This document shows positions 51,252-59,116 of a stretch of 64,000 nt of DNA, piece after piece. The notes under the pieces were generated by a model. That model searched no databases and was not told the DNA's origin. It saw only the letters and a list, made by a program, of their open reading frames with translations. The translations under genes and the position numbers were made by a program. This DNA comes from Streptomyces echinatus (GTDB lineage Bacteria > Actinomycetota > Actinomycetes > Streptomycetales > Streptomycetaceae): NCBI RefSeq assembly GCF_014203595.1, contig NZ_JACHJK010000008.1, positions 372,001-436,000 of the forward strand. Reading direction: 5' to 3'. The stretch's first letter is position 1. Every line of letters starts with the position of its first letter.

Positions 51252-52621
51252 TTCTCGACCACTCGGCCGCCGGTGACGTCCTGGAGCGTCGAGTCGTACT
51301 CGCTCGCCGCCTCCGGCACGGACCGGTCGCCGGTGGTCACGCTCTCCGTGGCCTCCTGGACGGCGGTCGACACCTTCGGGTACGCCGGGTACGCGGGCCG
51401 GTAGTGGGTGCCGGCCACCAGGCCGGTGAAGAACGAGATGCCGGGCTGGGCGCCGGCGTAGGCCGGGTCGGCGGCGACGTCCTCGCGCACGGCGATACCG
51501 GAGTTGGCGAGGTACCACTTCCGGGCGTTGTCCTTCGTCTGCATCGTCCGGATGAAGTCGAAGGCGAGGCCGGGGTTGGCCGCCTTGGCCGGGATGGACC
51601 AGGTCCAGCCGCCGGACATGCTCACCTTGCCCGGCGCCTGCCCGTGCTGGGTGGGCATGTGGGCGAGACCCAGCCGCCGGGACCAGTCCGGCCACTCGTG
51701 CCCGCTGCCCGGCAGCCACGCCTGCGGCAGCCAGGAGCCGTCGAGGTCGATGCCGAGGCGGCCCTCGGGGAGCAGCTCCCCGTTGACGGTGGTGGCGAAG
51801 TTGGGGTCGAGGGCGTCGGAGACGTCGGGGCCGAGCTTCTCCTTGTAGACGGTCTCCACGAAGGAGAGAGCGTCCCGGAAGCCCTGCCCGGCCGTGAACC
51901 ACTTCTTCGTCGCGCTGTCGTAGAGCGGATCGGAGGAGCCGTCGCCCGTTCCGTACAGGAGCATCTCGAACCCCTGCATCGTGGACCGCTCACCCGCCGG
52001 CTTGCCGGTGTAGACGTTGAGCGGCGTGACCCCGGGGACCTTCTTCTTGATGGTCCGCGCGGCGGCGAGGAGGTCGTCCCAGTTCTTCGGCTGCCAGTCC
52101 ATGGGCAGCCCGGCCTTTGCGAAGACCCGCTTGTCGAACCAGAGCCCGCGGGTGTCGGTCCCGTCCGGAACGCCGTACGTCTTCCCGTCCTGGCCCTTCG
52201 CGGCGGCCTTCGCGGTCTCCATGAACCGGCTCCAGTCCGGCCACTTGGCGAGGTACGCGTCGAGCGGCCTCAGGTAACCGCTGGTGATGTCGGAGTTGAT
52301 GAGGAAGGTGTCCTCGTAGACCAGGTCCGGGGCGGTCCGCGGCGACCGCAGCATCTGCTGGAGCTTGGTGTAGTACTCCGAGTCCGGGGCCTTGATGGGC
52401 ACGAACTCCACCTTCTTGCCGGGGTGCTTCTGCTCGAACTGCTCCTTCATGTCGGCGAGATAGGTGTCCATCACCTTGACGGAGTTGTCGGTGGACTGCT
52501 TGTAGGACACCTTGACCGTGTCCGGGCTGCTGCCGGAGCCGGTGCCGCACGCGGTGAGGGCGGTGGCGGCCAGGGCGACGGCGAGGAGGGGGGTGAGGGC
52601 GGCGGTGGGGCGCACGGGCAT
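51248..52621 (-). CDS. Extracellular sugar-binding lipoprotein of the ABC importer
   Basis: This 457-residue protein starts at ATG 52621 right behind AGGAGG. The signal peptide ends in a lipobox, ALTACG (Cys near residue 25), so the mature protein is anchored to the outer face of the membrane. The remainder has the cluster B solute-binding fold: VKVSYKQSTDNSVKVMDTYLADMKEQFEQKHPGKKVEFVP, the hinge region TYGVPDGTDTRGLWFDKRVFAKAG, GIDLDGSWLPQAWLP. No ATPase gene is in the operon; Streptomyces sugar importers commonly share the ATPase MsiK. The substrate is unknown. Confidence 0.92.
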   Translation of the reverse strand: MPVRPTAALTPLLAVALAATALTACGTGSGSSPDTVKVSYKQSTDNSVKVMDTYLADMKEQFEQKHPGKKVEFVPIKAPDSEYYTKLQQMLRSPRTAPDLVYEDTFLINSDITSGYLRPLDAYLAKWPDWSRFMETAKAAAKGQDGKTYGVPDGTDTRGLWFDKRVFAKAGLPMDWQPKNWDDLLAAARTIKKKVPGVTPLNVYTGKPAGERSTMQGFEMLLYGTGDGSSDPLYDSATKKWFTAGQGFRDALSFVETVYKEKLGPDVSDALDPNFATTVNGELLPEGRLGIDLDGSWLPQAWLPGSGHEWPDWSRRLGLAHMPTQHGQAPGKVSMSGGWTWSIPAKAANPGLAFDFIRTMQTKDNARKWYLANSGIAVREDVAADPAYAGAQPGISFFTGLVAGTHYRPAYPAYPKVSTAVQEATESVTTGDRSVPEAASEYDSTLQDVTGGRVVEK

Positions 52622-52666
52622 GACCTCCTGAGCACACGTGGGGGTGGCGCGGAGATTGCTGCCGTG

Positions 52667-52696
52667 AAGGTAAGAGGGGTGGTCTGGTCAGGTCAA
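52667..52696 (-). promoter_or_regulatory. Promoter of the sugar importer operon with GGTCA direct repeats
   Basis: On the minus strand TTGACC (52696-52691), 18 nt, TACCTT (52672-52667). The spacer and -35 box hold three consecutive GACC-like units (plus strand GGTCT, GGTCA, GGTCA at 52681-52695), spaced 5 nt, which could be a regulator site. The -35 box overlaps the end of the decayed TPR gene upstream. Confidence 0.5.
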
Positions 52697-53165
52697 TGCG
52701 CGTGCGCCGGTTCGGACCCGGGCGGGCTGTCGAGGGGTCTGTTTCAGGCTCTCGGCGGCGGCGCGGGCCTCGGCGGGACGGTGGGCGGCCACGTGGACGT
52801 CGGCCAGCTTGTCGAGGGTCACCCCCTGGCCGTACCGGTCCTCGTGCTCCCGGAAGAGTTCCGGCGACCTGCCGTACGCCCCCATCGCCTCGTCCACGCG
52901 GCCTGTCTGCCGCAGGGCGTCGCCGATATTGCTCTCCTCCGTGGCTTCGCCGTGGGGGTCTGCGGCGACCCGGAAAAGAGTGCGGGCGGTGGTGTGAAAC
53001 ATGATCGCGTCGTCGGTCGTGTCGCGCTCGTCGGGTGCGAGGCGGGGGAGCAGGCGGTCCAGCTCCACCGACCGGCCGGTGAAGGCCAGGGGGCGGGTCG
53101 GCAGGGTGGCGGCGGCGCGCGGAACCGGGCCGTGGACCGCGCCCTCAACGCCCTCCGGCCTGCTT
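52688..53165 (-). pseudogene. Remnant of an NB-ARC/TPR gene, frameshifted from the nucleosidase and internally deleted
   Basis: In the frame ending at 52688, right after the nucleosidase stop, codons encode A-V-H-G-P-V, then TLPTRPLAFTGRSVELDRL, the linker and F-T-G-R entry that precede NB-ARC domains (compare LPPRAAGFTGRDEELGRL in the intact protein at 54574). The P-loop, Walker B and most repeats are missing; the frame goes straight to the last TPR units (EESNIGDALRQTGRVDEAMGAY) and ends ARAAAESL like the intact protein. The frame is shifted relative to the nucleosidase, so the ancestor was probably a nucleosidase-NB-ARC-TPR fusion. A functional short protein cannot be excluded. Confidence 0.6.
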
Positions 53166-53993
53166 ACCGATGACGGGCCCGTGGAAGGTCCCGCCGCGGA
53201 AGTCGATGTGGTCGCCCGCGTATCCCCCTTGGGGCCGCTCCTCGGAGCCGCCGGAACCCCAACCCCGTGGCCGGTACTTGTGCAGCAGCGCCACCGCGAC
53301 CGCGGCGGCCTGCGCGGCCGCCCGCTCTTGCGAGCCGCCGGCGTCGGCCCTGCGCTTGTTCCGGTCGGCGCGGTCACTGATGCCCCGGACGACGAGGGCG
53401 TCCAACCGACCGCTCAAGTGGGCCGCGTTGGCGGCACCCGACCCCTCCATCTCGATGGCCCCGGCGTCGTTGTAGTGCCTCTCGATGTGCCGGGCGATGT
53501 CGGACCTGGAGTCGGCCAGCACGATGTCACCGGTCGCGATCGGCGCGAAGTGCACCCGGACCTCCGCCAGGTCGCGGGCCGCGGAACGGGCCGCCTGCTC
53601 CAGCGCGTGGGAGCCCGGCAGGGCCCGCGGCCGGACCTTGAAACCGTCGTGGGCCTGTTTGCCGCCGTGTATTTCGTAGACCTGCGTGCCGACCACGACG
53701 TCGCCGACCGCGATGTCGTCCTTCAGACTCCCCGCGACGCCCACGAAGAGGACGGCCTCGGGGTGCAGCCAGTCGATGAGCTGGGCCGTCAGCGCCGCGG
53801 CCCGCTCCGCGCCCACCCCCAGCTCGCTCATCGCCACGTGCCAGGGACTGTCCGGCAGCCGGCCGGTCTCGACGCGGGTCCCTCTGGCATGCACGAACTC
53901 CTCCCGCTCCGGGACGTGTGCCCGCACGGCGGTGTACTCCAGCGGCAGCGCGGTCAGGACCAGAACGGTGGGCTTTGTCTCCGGCACACTCAT
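53145..53993 (-). CDS. MTAN/PNP-superfamily nucleosidase with C-terminal D-H-I-D-F motif
   Basis: This 282-residue protein has a phosphorylase/nucleosidase domain (residues 8-240): VLVLTALPLEYTAVRAHV at the start, VLFVGVAGSLKDDIAVGDVVVG, the hallmark AIEMEGSG that binds ribose, and RGISDRAD with the catalytic Asp. It would cleave an adenosine-type or other nucleoside/nucleotide. After a Gly-rich linker, residues 261-277 read DHIDFRGGTFHGPVIGK, a motif repeated at the N-terminus of the NB-ARC protein encoded divergently at 54574. A leaderless start at GTG 53987 is possible (TACCTT six bases ahead); ATG 53993 has no ribosome site. The stop follows shortly, apparently by frameshift, before a decayed NB-ARC/TPR sequence. 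Confidence 0.82.
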   Translation of the reverse strand: MSVPETKPTVLVLTALPLEYTAVRAHVPEREEFVHARGTRVETGRLPDSPWHVAMSELGVGAERAAALTAQLIDWLHPEAVLFVGVAGSLKDDIAVGDVVVGTQVYEIHGGKQAHDGFKVRPRALPGSHALEQAARSAARDLAEVRVHFAPIATGDIVLADSRSDIARHIERHYNDAGAIEMEGSGAANAAHLSGRLDALVVRGISDRADRNKRRADAGGSQERAAAQAAAVAVALLHKYRPRGWGSGGSEERPQGGYAGDHIDFRGGTFHGPVIGKQAGGR

Positions 53994-54016
53994 AAGGTAC
54001 GCCGGGGGAAGGGGAA
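53994..54016. promoter_or_regulatory. Compact divergent promoter between nucleosidase and STAND operon
   Basis: Only 23 nt separate the two divergent starts. On the minus strand TACCTT (53999-53994) is a good -10 box that would start the nucleosidase mRNA at GTG 53987. On the plus strand GGGGGAAGGGGAA (54003-54015) is the ribosome site for the membrane protein. The plus-strand promoter must lie within the nucleosidase coding start, so the two transcripts overlap and are probably co-regulated. Confidence 0.45.
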
Positions 54017-54577
54017 GTGGTGCCGGAACGAGACGTCACGGTGGGGCAGTTGCTGCTCACCGAGTACCAGACCGTCAAGGACGAGCAGAAGACCCGGATC
54101 GGGTTCCGGGACAATCTGCTGTACGTGACCCTGACCGTCGTCGCGGCCGTCATCGCCGCCGCGGCCCAGGCCAGGCAGACGGCGATGCTGCTCGCGCTGC
54201 CGCCGGTGTGTGTCGTGCTCGGCTGGACGTACCTCGTCAACGACCAGAAGATCTCGGCGATCGGGGCGTACGTGCGGCAGGAGCTGGGCCCGCGGCTGGC
54301 CGCGACCGCCAGGGCCGGGGACGGCGAGGTCTTCCGGTGGGAGACCGCCCACCGGACGGACACCCGGCGGGTGTCCCGCAAGGTCGTGCAGTGCGTCGTG
54401 GACCTGCTGGCCTTCTGCGTCGTACCGCTGAGCGCGCTCGTCGTGTACTGGGCGGGCGGTGACGTCTCGGCCGGGCTGGCGGTCGTGTCCGTGCTGGAGG
54501 CCGTCGCGGTCGTGGGGCTGGGGGTGTGCGTGGTGCAGTACGCCGTGCCGTTCGGGGCGGGGGGTGCGACCGGGTGA
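54017..54577 (+). CDS. Four-helix membrane protein, first gene of the STAND operon
   Basis: This 186-residue protein starts at one of two adjacent GTG codons (54017 or 54020). Helices lie at about 33-52, 54-74, 124-145 and 149-174 with N- and C-termini inside; a conserved-looking Y-L-V-N-D-Q-K-I-S-A-I-G-A-Y-V-R segment follows helix 2, and the 50-residue cytoplasmic loop is charged. There is no enzymatic motif. Its stop overlaps the start of the NB-ARC/TPR gene (GTGA). Membrane proteins so coupled to STAND ATPases are often the damage-causing effectors; that role is inferred here. Confidence 0.8.
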   Translation: MVPERDVTVGQLLLTEYQTVKDEQKTRIGFRDNLLYVTLTVVAAVIAAAAQARQTAMLLALPPVCVVLGWTYLVNDQKISAIGAYVRQELGPRLAATARAGDGEVFRWETAHRTDTRRVSRKVVQCVVDLLAFCVVPLSALVVYWAGGDVSAGLAVVSVLEAVAVVGLGVCVVQYAVPFGAGGATG

Positions 54578-56763
54578 GCGATCACGTCGACTTCGGGGAC
54601 GGGACGTTCTTCGGGCAGGTCGTCGGCAAGGCGGAGTACCGGCAGCAGGCACCGGCACCGACGGCGCTGGACGCGCTGCCGCCACGGGCGGCCGGCTTCA
54701 CGGGCCGGGACGAGGAGCTGGGACGGCTGCGGACCGCGCTGGCCCCGTCGGGCTTGGGCTCCGGCGCCGAGCAGGCCGTTCTCGTCACCGCCGTCTCCGG
54801 ACTCGGCGGCATCGGCAAGACGGCGCTGGCGGTACAGGCGGCGTACGCGGCGCGGGAGGCCGGATGGTTCCCGGGCGGGGTGCTGTTCGTGGACCTGCAC
54901 GGGTACGACGACGTGCCCGTCAGCGCCGACCAGGCACTCCAGTCCCTGCTGCGGGCGCTGGGCGTGGAACCGGAGCACATTCCGACGACGGCGGACGAGC
55001 GGGCGGGGCTGTACCGGTCGGTGCTGGCCGAGCGGGAGGCGATGCTGATCCTCGCCGACAACGCGTCGTCACCGGACCAGGTACGGCCGCTGCTGCCGGG
55101 GGGCGGGCCGCACCGGGTACTGGTCACCTCGCGGGACCGGTTGCCCCAACTGGGGGCGCGGCTCGTTCCGTTGGGTCAGCTGACGCCCGGGGCGGCGTAC
55201 GGACTCCTCGACCGGGCGCTGAGGATCGCCGACCCGGACGACGGCAGGGTCGTGGCTGAGGCCGAGGCGGCGGCACGGCTGGCGGAGCTGTGCGGGCACC
55301 TCCCGCTGGCGCTGCAGATCGCGGTGGCGTTGCTGGCGGAGGATCCCGGCAGGTCGGTCGCGGAACTCGCCGACGAGCTGGCCTCGTCGTACGACCGGCT
55401 CACCGCGCTGGACGACGGCGACCGCAGCGTGCGCGCCGCGTTCGACCTGTCGTACCGACGCCTACCGGCCGACCAGGCAAGGCTGCTGAGGCTGCTGGCC
55501 CTGGCACCGGGGCCGGAGGTGAGCGAGGAGGCGGCCACGGTGCTCGTCGGAGCGGAGGCTCCACCGACAACCGGGCTGAAAGCTCTGGCGCGTGCACATT
55601 TGCTGGAACGGGGGAGTGGTCGAGGGTGCTGGCAGATGCACGACCTGGTGCGTGCATTCGGTGTGGGTGAGCTGAGCAGGGACGTCGAGGCGGGGGAGGC
55701 CGCGCGTGAGAGGCTGCTGATCCACTACTACCTGTGCGCCGACGCGGCGGACGACCGGTTGCAGTGGCTGCCCGGCAATGCCGAACCGGACCGCTTCGCC
55801 ACCCGAGCCGAAGCGCTGGCCTGGCTGGACAGGGAACACCTGGCGTTGGTGGCCGCGGCGCAGTGGGGGCGGGAGAAGCGGTACGCCCATGCCGCGGTCT
55901 CGCTGGCACTGGCCCTATGGCAGTACCTGCAATGGCGGCGGAACTTCGACGACTTGATCGCTGTCAGCCGTGCTGCCCAAGAGGCCGCCCACAGCATGGG
56001 CGACGTGGAAGGCGAGGCGATGGCGTGGAACAACCTCGGAATGGGCCTGCGCGAATCGGGTCGACCGGAGGAGGCCATCGGTGCCCACATCCGTGATCGG
56101 GACCTGAGCCGGGAACTTGCCGATCCATTGGGTGAGGCCTTGGCCTGGAACAACCTCGGGGCGGCCTTCGAGTCGGCGGGTCGGCTGAGCGAGGCGACGG
56201 ACGCCTACCACCACTCCCGCGAGATGCATATCGCCATCGGTGACTGTGGAGGCGAGGCGATGGCGTGGAACAACCTGGGCAACGTCTGGCAGAACGAGGG
56301 CCGCATGGACGAAGCGATCGCTGCCTACAACCGCTCCTGTGAGCTGCTCATCTCCATCGGTGACCGCCAGCGCGAAGCGTCGGCTTGGAACAATCTGGGC
56401 AATGTGCTGGGAAAGTCCGGTCGGGCGAGTGAGGCCATGGAGGCGTATGGCAAGGCCCTGAGCATCCTGGAGGGGTTCGAGGACTGGTACGGAGTGGGGC
56501 ACGCTCTCGGCAACATGGCGATTGCTCACATACGCGGCCGGCGATCGGGCGACGCTCGCTCCTGCTACCTCCAAGCCGCGGACGCCTACACCCGTGCCGA
56601 CGCCTCGCACGAAGCCGCCCAGGCCCGCGCTGCCGCTGAAAGCCTCACCGCCCCTGAGGAACCCACCGGTACACCAGTTCCGGGCGGCCGACCTGGCCGT
56701 ACTGGGGTTTTCGGGCGGCGCGGCCCGCGTCCACCAGGTGTTCCAGATAGCGGCGGGCGGTGA
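54574..56763 (+). CDS. NB-ARC/TPR STAND ATPase with N-terminal D-H-V-D-F motif
   Basis: This 729-residue protein starts at GTG 54574, overlapping the membrane protein gene by 4 nt. Residues 3-19 read DHVDFGDGTFFGQVVGK, nearly the same as the nucleosidase tail. After a linker and GFTGRDEELGRL, the NB-ARC ATPase follows: Walker A GLGGIGKT (76-83), Walker B LILADNA (158-164), VLVTSRDR (182-189), GHLPLAL (241-247), then a winged-helix-like region with MHDLVR. From about 480 at least five tetratricopeptide repeats of 40 residues (A-W-N-N-L-G pattern) form the sensor. After ARAAAESL the last 45 codons read antisense through the end of the response regulator gene. Confidence 0.88.
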   Translation: MSDHVDFGDGTFFGQVVGKAEYRQQAPAPTALDALPPRAAGFTGRDEELGRLRTALAPSGLGSGAEQAVLVTAVSGLGGIGKTALAVQAAYAAREAGWFPGGVLFVDLHGYDDVPVSADQALQSLLRALGVEPEHIPTTADERAGLYRSVLAEREAMLILADNASSPDQVRPLLPGGGPHRVLVTSRDRLPQLGARLVPLGQLTPGAAYGLLDRALRIADPDDGRVVAEAEAAARLAELCGHLPLALQIAVALLAEDPGRSVAELADELASSYDRLTALDDGDRSVRAAFDLSYRRLPADQARLLRLLALAPGPEVSEEAATVLVGAEAPPTTGLKALARAHLLERGSGRGCWQMHDLVRAFGVGELSRDVEAGEAARERLLIHYYLCADAADDRLQWLPGNAEPDRFATRAEALAWLDREHLALVAAAQWGREKRYAHAAVSLALALWQYLQWRRNFDDLIAVSRAAQEAAHSMGDVEGEAMAWNNLGMGLRESGRPEEAIGAHIRDRDLSRELADPLGEALAWNNLGAAFESAGRLSEATDAYHHSREMHIAIGDCGGEAMAWNNLGNVWQNEGRMDEAIAAYNRSCELLISIGDRQREASAWNNLGNVLGKSGRASEAMEAYGKALSILEGFEDWYGVGHALGNMAIAHIRGRRSGDARSCYLQAADAYTRADASHEAAQARAAAESLTAPEEPTGTPVPGGRPGRTGVFGRRGPRPPGVPDSGGR
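55990..56640 (+). repeat. Tandem TPR-coding repeats, 120-nt unit
   Basis: At least four copies of a roughly 120-nt unit encode G-E-A-M-A-W-N-N-L-G-x-x-x-x-x-x-G-R-x-x-E-A-I-type tetratricopeptide repeats (near 56010, 56130, 56250 and 56370, with a diverged fifth near 56490). Several segments, for example the 20 bases coding GEAMAWN, are identical between copies, pointing to recent duplication or gene conversion within the sensor region. Confidence 0.7.
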
Positions 56764-57337
56764 TCCGGGAGATTCCCACGGCCTCGGCCACCCCCGCCGC
56801 CGTCAGACCCTCCGCCGCCTCGCGCAGCACCCCCGTCACCCGCTCCAGCGTCGGCCCGCTCAACCCCTTCGGCAGGGCCGCCGGTGACGGCGCCCGCAGG
56901 ACCGCCAGGGCCCGGTCCACCTCGTCCTGGCCGCTCGCCTCGCCCACCGCCGCGTGGAACTCGGCGTACCGCACCAGCCGGTCGCGGAGCGTGGCGAACG
57001 TGAACGGCTTCAGGACGTACTGCACGACACCCAGCGAGACACCCTCCCGCACCACCGCCAGGTCCCGCGCCGAGGTCACCGCTATCACGTCCGCGTGATG
57101 CCCGGCCGCCCGCAGGGACCGCGCCAGCTGCAGCCCGTGCACATCGGGCAGATGGAGGTCCAGCAGCAGCAGGTCCACAGCCGTACGGTCCAGGACGCGC
57201 CGCGCCTCCGCGCCGGTGTGCGCCTTCCCGACCGCGACGAACCCGGGCACCCGGCCGACGTACAGCACGTGCGCGTCGGCGGCCACCGGGTCGTCCTCGA
57301 CGACGAGGACGCGGATGGGCTGCTGCTCGTCCGTCAT
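56645..57337 (-). CDS. Response regulator, CitB/DcuR type
   Basis: This 230-residue protein has a receiver domain (about 8-125) with acidic VEDDP, phospho-acceptor Asp in LLLLDLHLPDVHG, Thr in VTSARD and Lys in VLKPF, and a C-terminal helix-turn-helix (GLTAAGVAEAVGISRITARRYLEHLVDAG) of the CitB/DcuR family. It starts 4 nt before the end of the kinase gene (ATGA overlap). It most likely activates the dicarboxylate symporter gene that begins at 59117. The last 119 nt overlap the convergent NB-ARC/TPR gene. Confidence 0.93.
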   Translation of the reverse strand: MTDEQQPIRVLVVEDDPVAADAHVLYVGRVPGFVAVGKAHTGAEARRVLDRTAVDLLLLDLHLPDVHGLQLARSLRAAGHHADVIAVTSARDLAVVREGVSLGVVQYVLKPFTFATLRDRLVRYAEFHAAVGEASGQDEVDRALAVLRAPSPAALPKGLSGPTLERVTGVLREAAEGLTAAGVAEAVGISRITARRYLEHLVDAGRAARKPQYGQVGRPELVYRWVPQGR

Positions 57338-58962
57338 CTGCCGCCGCCCAGGGACGCGCCCAACGGCAACCGCACCTCGAACACCGCTCCGCCCTCGCCG
57401 TCCTCGCCGGACTCCACCACCGTCAACGTGCCCTCGTGGCGGGTCACCGCCTGCCGGACCAGGGCCAGCCCGAGTCCCCGTCCGCCGGGCCCGGCCGGCT
57501 TCGTGGAGAACCCCCGCTGGAATACCAGGTCGGCGTGGGCGGGGTCGACCCCGGGGCCGGTGTCGGACACGCGCAGCACCAGTTCGGCGGCCGAGGCGTA
57601 CGCCGTCACCGTCACCCGCGCCCCCGCCGTCCCCTGCGCCGCGTCCACCGCGTTGTCGATCAGGTTGCCCAGGATCGTGACCAGGTCCCGCGTCGACAGC
57701 TCGGGCGGGAGCAGCCCGTCGTCCAGGCGGCTGTCCGGTGAGACCACCAGCTCCACGCCCCGCTCGTTCGCCTGGGCGGTCTTGCCCAGCAACAGGGCGG
57801 CCAGCACCGGTTCGCTCACCGCCGCCACCACCTGGTCGGTGAGGGCCTGCGCCAGCTCCAGTTCGGCCGTGGCGAACTCCACCGCCTCCTCGGCCCGGCC
57901 GAGCTCGATCAGCGACACGACGGTGTGCAGCCGGTTGGCCGCCTCGTGCGCCTGCGAGCGCAGCGCCTGGGTGAAGCCGCGCTCCGAGTCCAACTCACCC
58001 ATGAGCGACTGGAGTTCGGTCACATCGCGCAGGGTGACGACCGTTCCCCGCCGCTCGCCGCCCGAGACGGGGGACGTGTTCACCACCAGCACCCGGGACG
58101 CCGTCAGGTACACCTCGTCCACCCGGGGCTCCGAGGACAGCAGGGCGCCGGTCAGCGGGGCCGGCAGGCCCAGTCCGGCCACCGAGCGGCCCACCACGTC
58201 CTGTTCCGGTCCCACCGCGAGCAGTTCCCGGCCGCCGTCGTTGATCAGCGCCACCCGGTACTGGCCGTCCAGCATCAGCAGCCCTTCCCGCACCGCGTGC
58301 AGCGCCGCCTGGTGATAGTCGTGCATCCGGCTCAGCTCGCCGGCGTTCATGCCGTGGGTGTGGCGGCGCAGGCGCGCGTTGACCACGTACGTGCCGACCG
58401 CGCCCAGCAGCAGCGTGCCCCCGGCCACCGCGAGCAGGGCCGTCACCTGGTCCTGGACCCGGGCGCTGATCGTCTCCACCTTGATGCCGGCGCTCACCAG
58501 CCCGACGATCCGGCCGTCGTCGGTGACCGGGGTCACCGCGCGGACGGAGGGGCCGAGCGTGCCGGTGTAGGTCTCGGTGAAGGTCCGGCCGTGCTGGGCG
58601 GCGCCGATGTTGCCGAGGAAGCGTTTGCCGATCTGCTTCCGGTCGGGGTGGGTCCAGCGGATGCCGGACGGGTTCATGATCGTGACGAAGTCGACGTTCG
58701 CGTCCCGGGTGACCCGGAGGGCGTACGGCTCCAGCAGGGCCGTGGGGTCCGCGGTGCGGATGGCCGTACGGACCGAGGGGGAGTCGGCGATCGAGCGGGC
58801 CACCGCCGTGGCCTGCCGGGCGGCGGAGTCCTCGGCCTGCCGCTGGTCGCCGACGTAGGTGAACAGCGCGTACCCGGCCACGACGAGCGCGATCAGCACG
58901 GCCTGCACGGCGAACAGCTGGCCGGCCAGGCTGCGGGGCCTGGGGAGGACGGGTAGGCGCAT
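57334..58962 (-). CDS. Sensor histidine kinase, CitA/DcuS type
   Basis: This 542-residue membrane kinase has helix 1 at about 12-33, an extracytoplasmic sensor domain of about 140 residues with the citrate/C4-dicarboxylate fold (NPSGIRWTHPDRKQIGKRF), helix 2 near 180-200, a PAS domain (about 215-320), a phosphorylation helix SQAHEAANRLHTVVSLIELGR with the acceptor His, and an ATPase domain with NLIDNAVDA, DTGPGVD and GGRGLGLAL. The periplasmic H-P-D-R region is where such sensors bind citrate or C4-acids. It is upstream of and coupled to the response regulator, divergent from the symporter. Confidence 0.94.
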   Translation of the reverse strand: MRLPVLPRPRSLAGQLFAVQAVLIALVVAGYALFTYVGDQRQAEDSAARQATAVARSIADSPSVRTAIRTADPTALLEPYALRVTRDANVDFVTIMNPSGIRWTHPDRKQIGKRFLGNIGAAQHGRTFTETYTGTLGPSVRAVTPVTDDGRIVGLVSAGIKVETISARVQDQVTALLAVAGGTLLLGAVGTYVVNARLRRHTHGMNAGELSRMHDYHQAALHAVREGLLMLDGQYRVALINDGGRELLAVGPEQDVVGRSVAGLGLPAPLTGALLSSEPRVDEVYLTASRVLVVNTSPVSGGERRGTVVTLRDVTELQSLMGELDSERGFTQALRSQAHEAANRLHTVVSLIELGRAEEAVEFATAELELAQALTDQVVAAVSEPVLAALLLGKTAQANERGVELVVSPDSRLDDGLLPPELSTRDLVTILGNLIDNAVDAAQGTAGARVTVTAYASAAELVLRVSDTGPGVDPAHADLVFQRGFSTKPAGPGGRGLGLALVRQAVTRHEGTLTVVESGEDGEGGAVFEVRLPLGASLGGGR

Positions 58963-59116
58963 GTCAGCAGTGTGCCTCTCCGGTCAATCGTGAACTAAAT
59001 GAACGGAAGGGTGACCGCCCTCACAGGCCGGGAGATAGTCACGGCATTCCCCAACAACGCCCGGACGTGAGCCGCACGCCGGTTGTTCGCCGACGAAGAC
59101 GTCAAGGAGGGCAGTC
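58963..59116. promoter_or_regulatory. Divergent control region between kinase and symporter
   Basis: 154 nt hold both promoters. GAAC repeats (GTGAACTAAATGAAC, 58990-59004) and an AACAAC / GTTGTT inverted pair (59053-59058, 59082-59087) are the only repeats seen; either could be the response regulator site. The symporter ribosome site AAGGAGGG lies at 59103-59110. Confidence 0.35.

Noticed and set aside
52677..52696. DasR-like site upstream of the sugar importer (half-site AGACCAC)
   Set aside because: Only one half matches the DasR consensus as I remember it; the other half is poor, and the direct GGTCA repeats explain the sequence as well.
54526..54573. Upstream extension of the NB-ARC/TPR protein by 16 codons
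   Set aside because: It would lie inside the membrane protein gene and lacks a ribosome site; the GTGA overlap start at 54574 places the D-H-V-D-F motif at the N-terminus.
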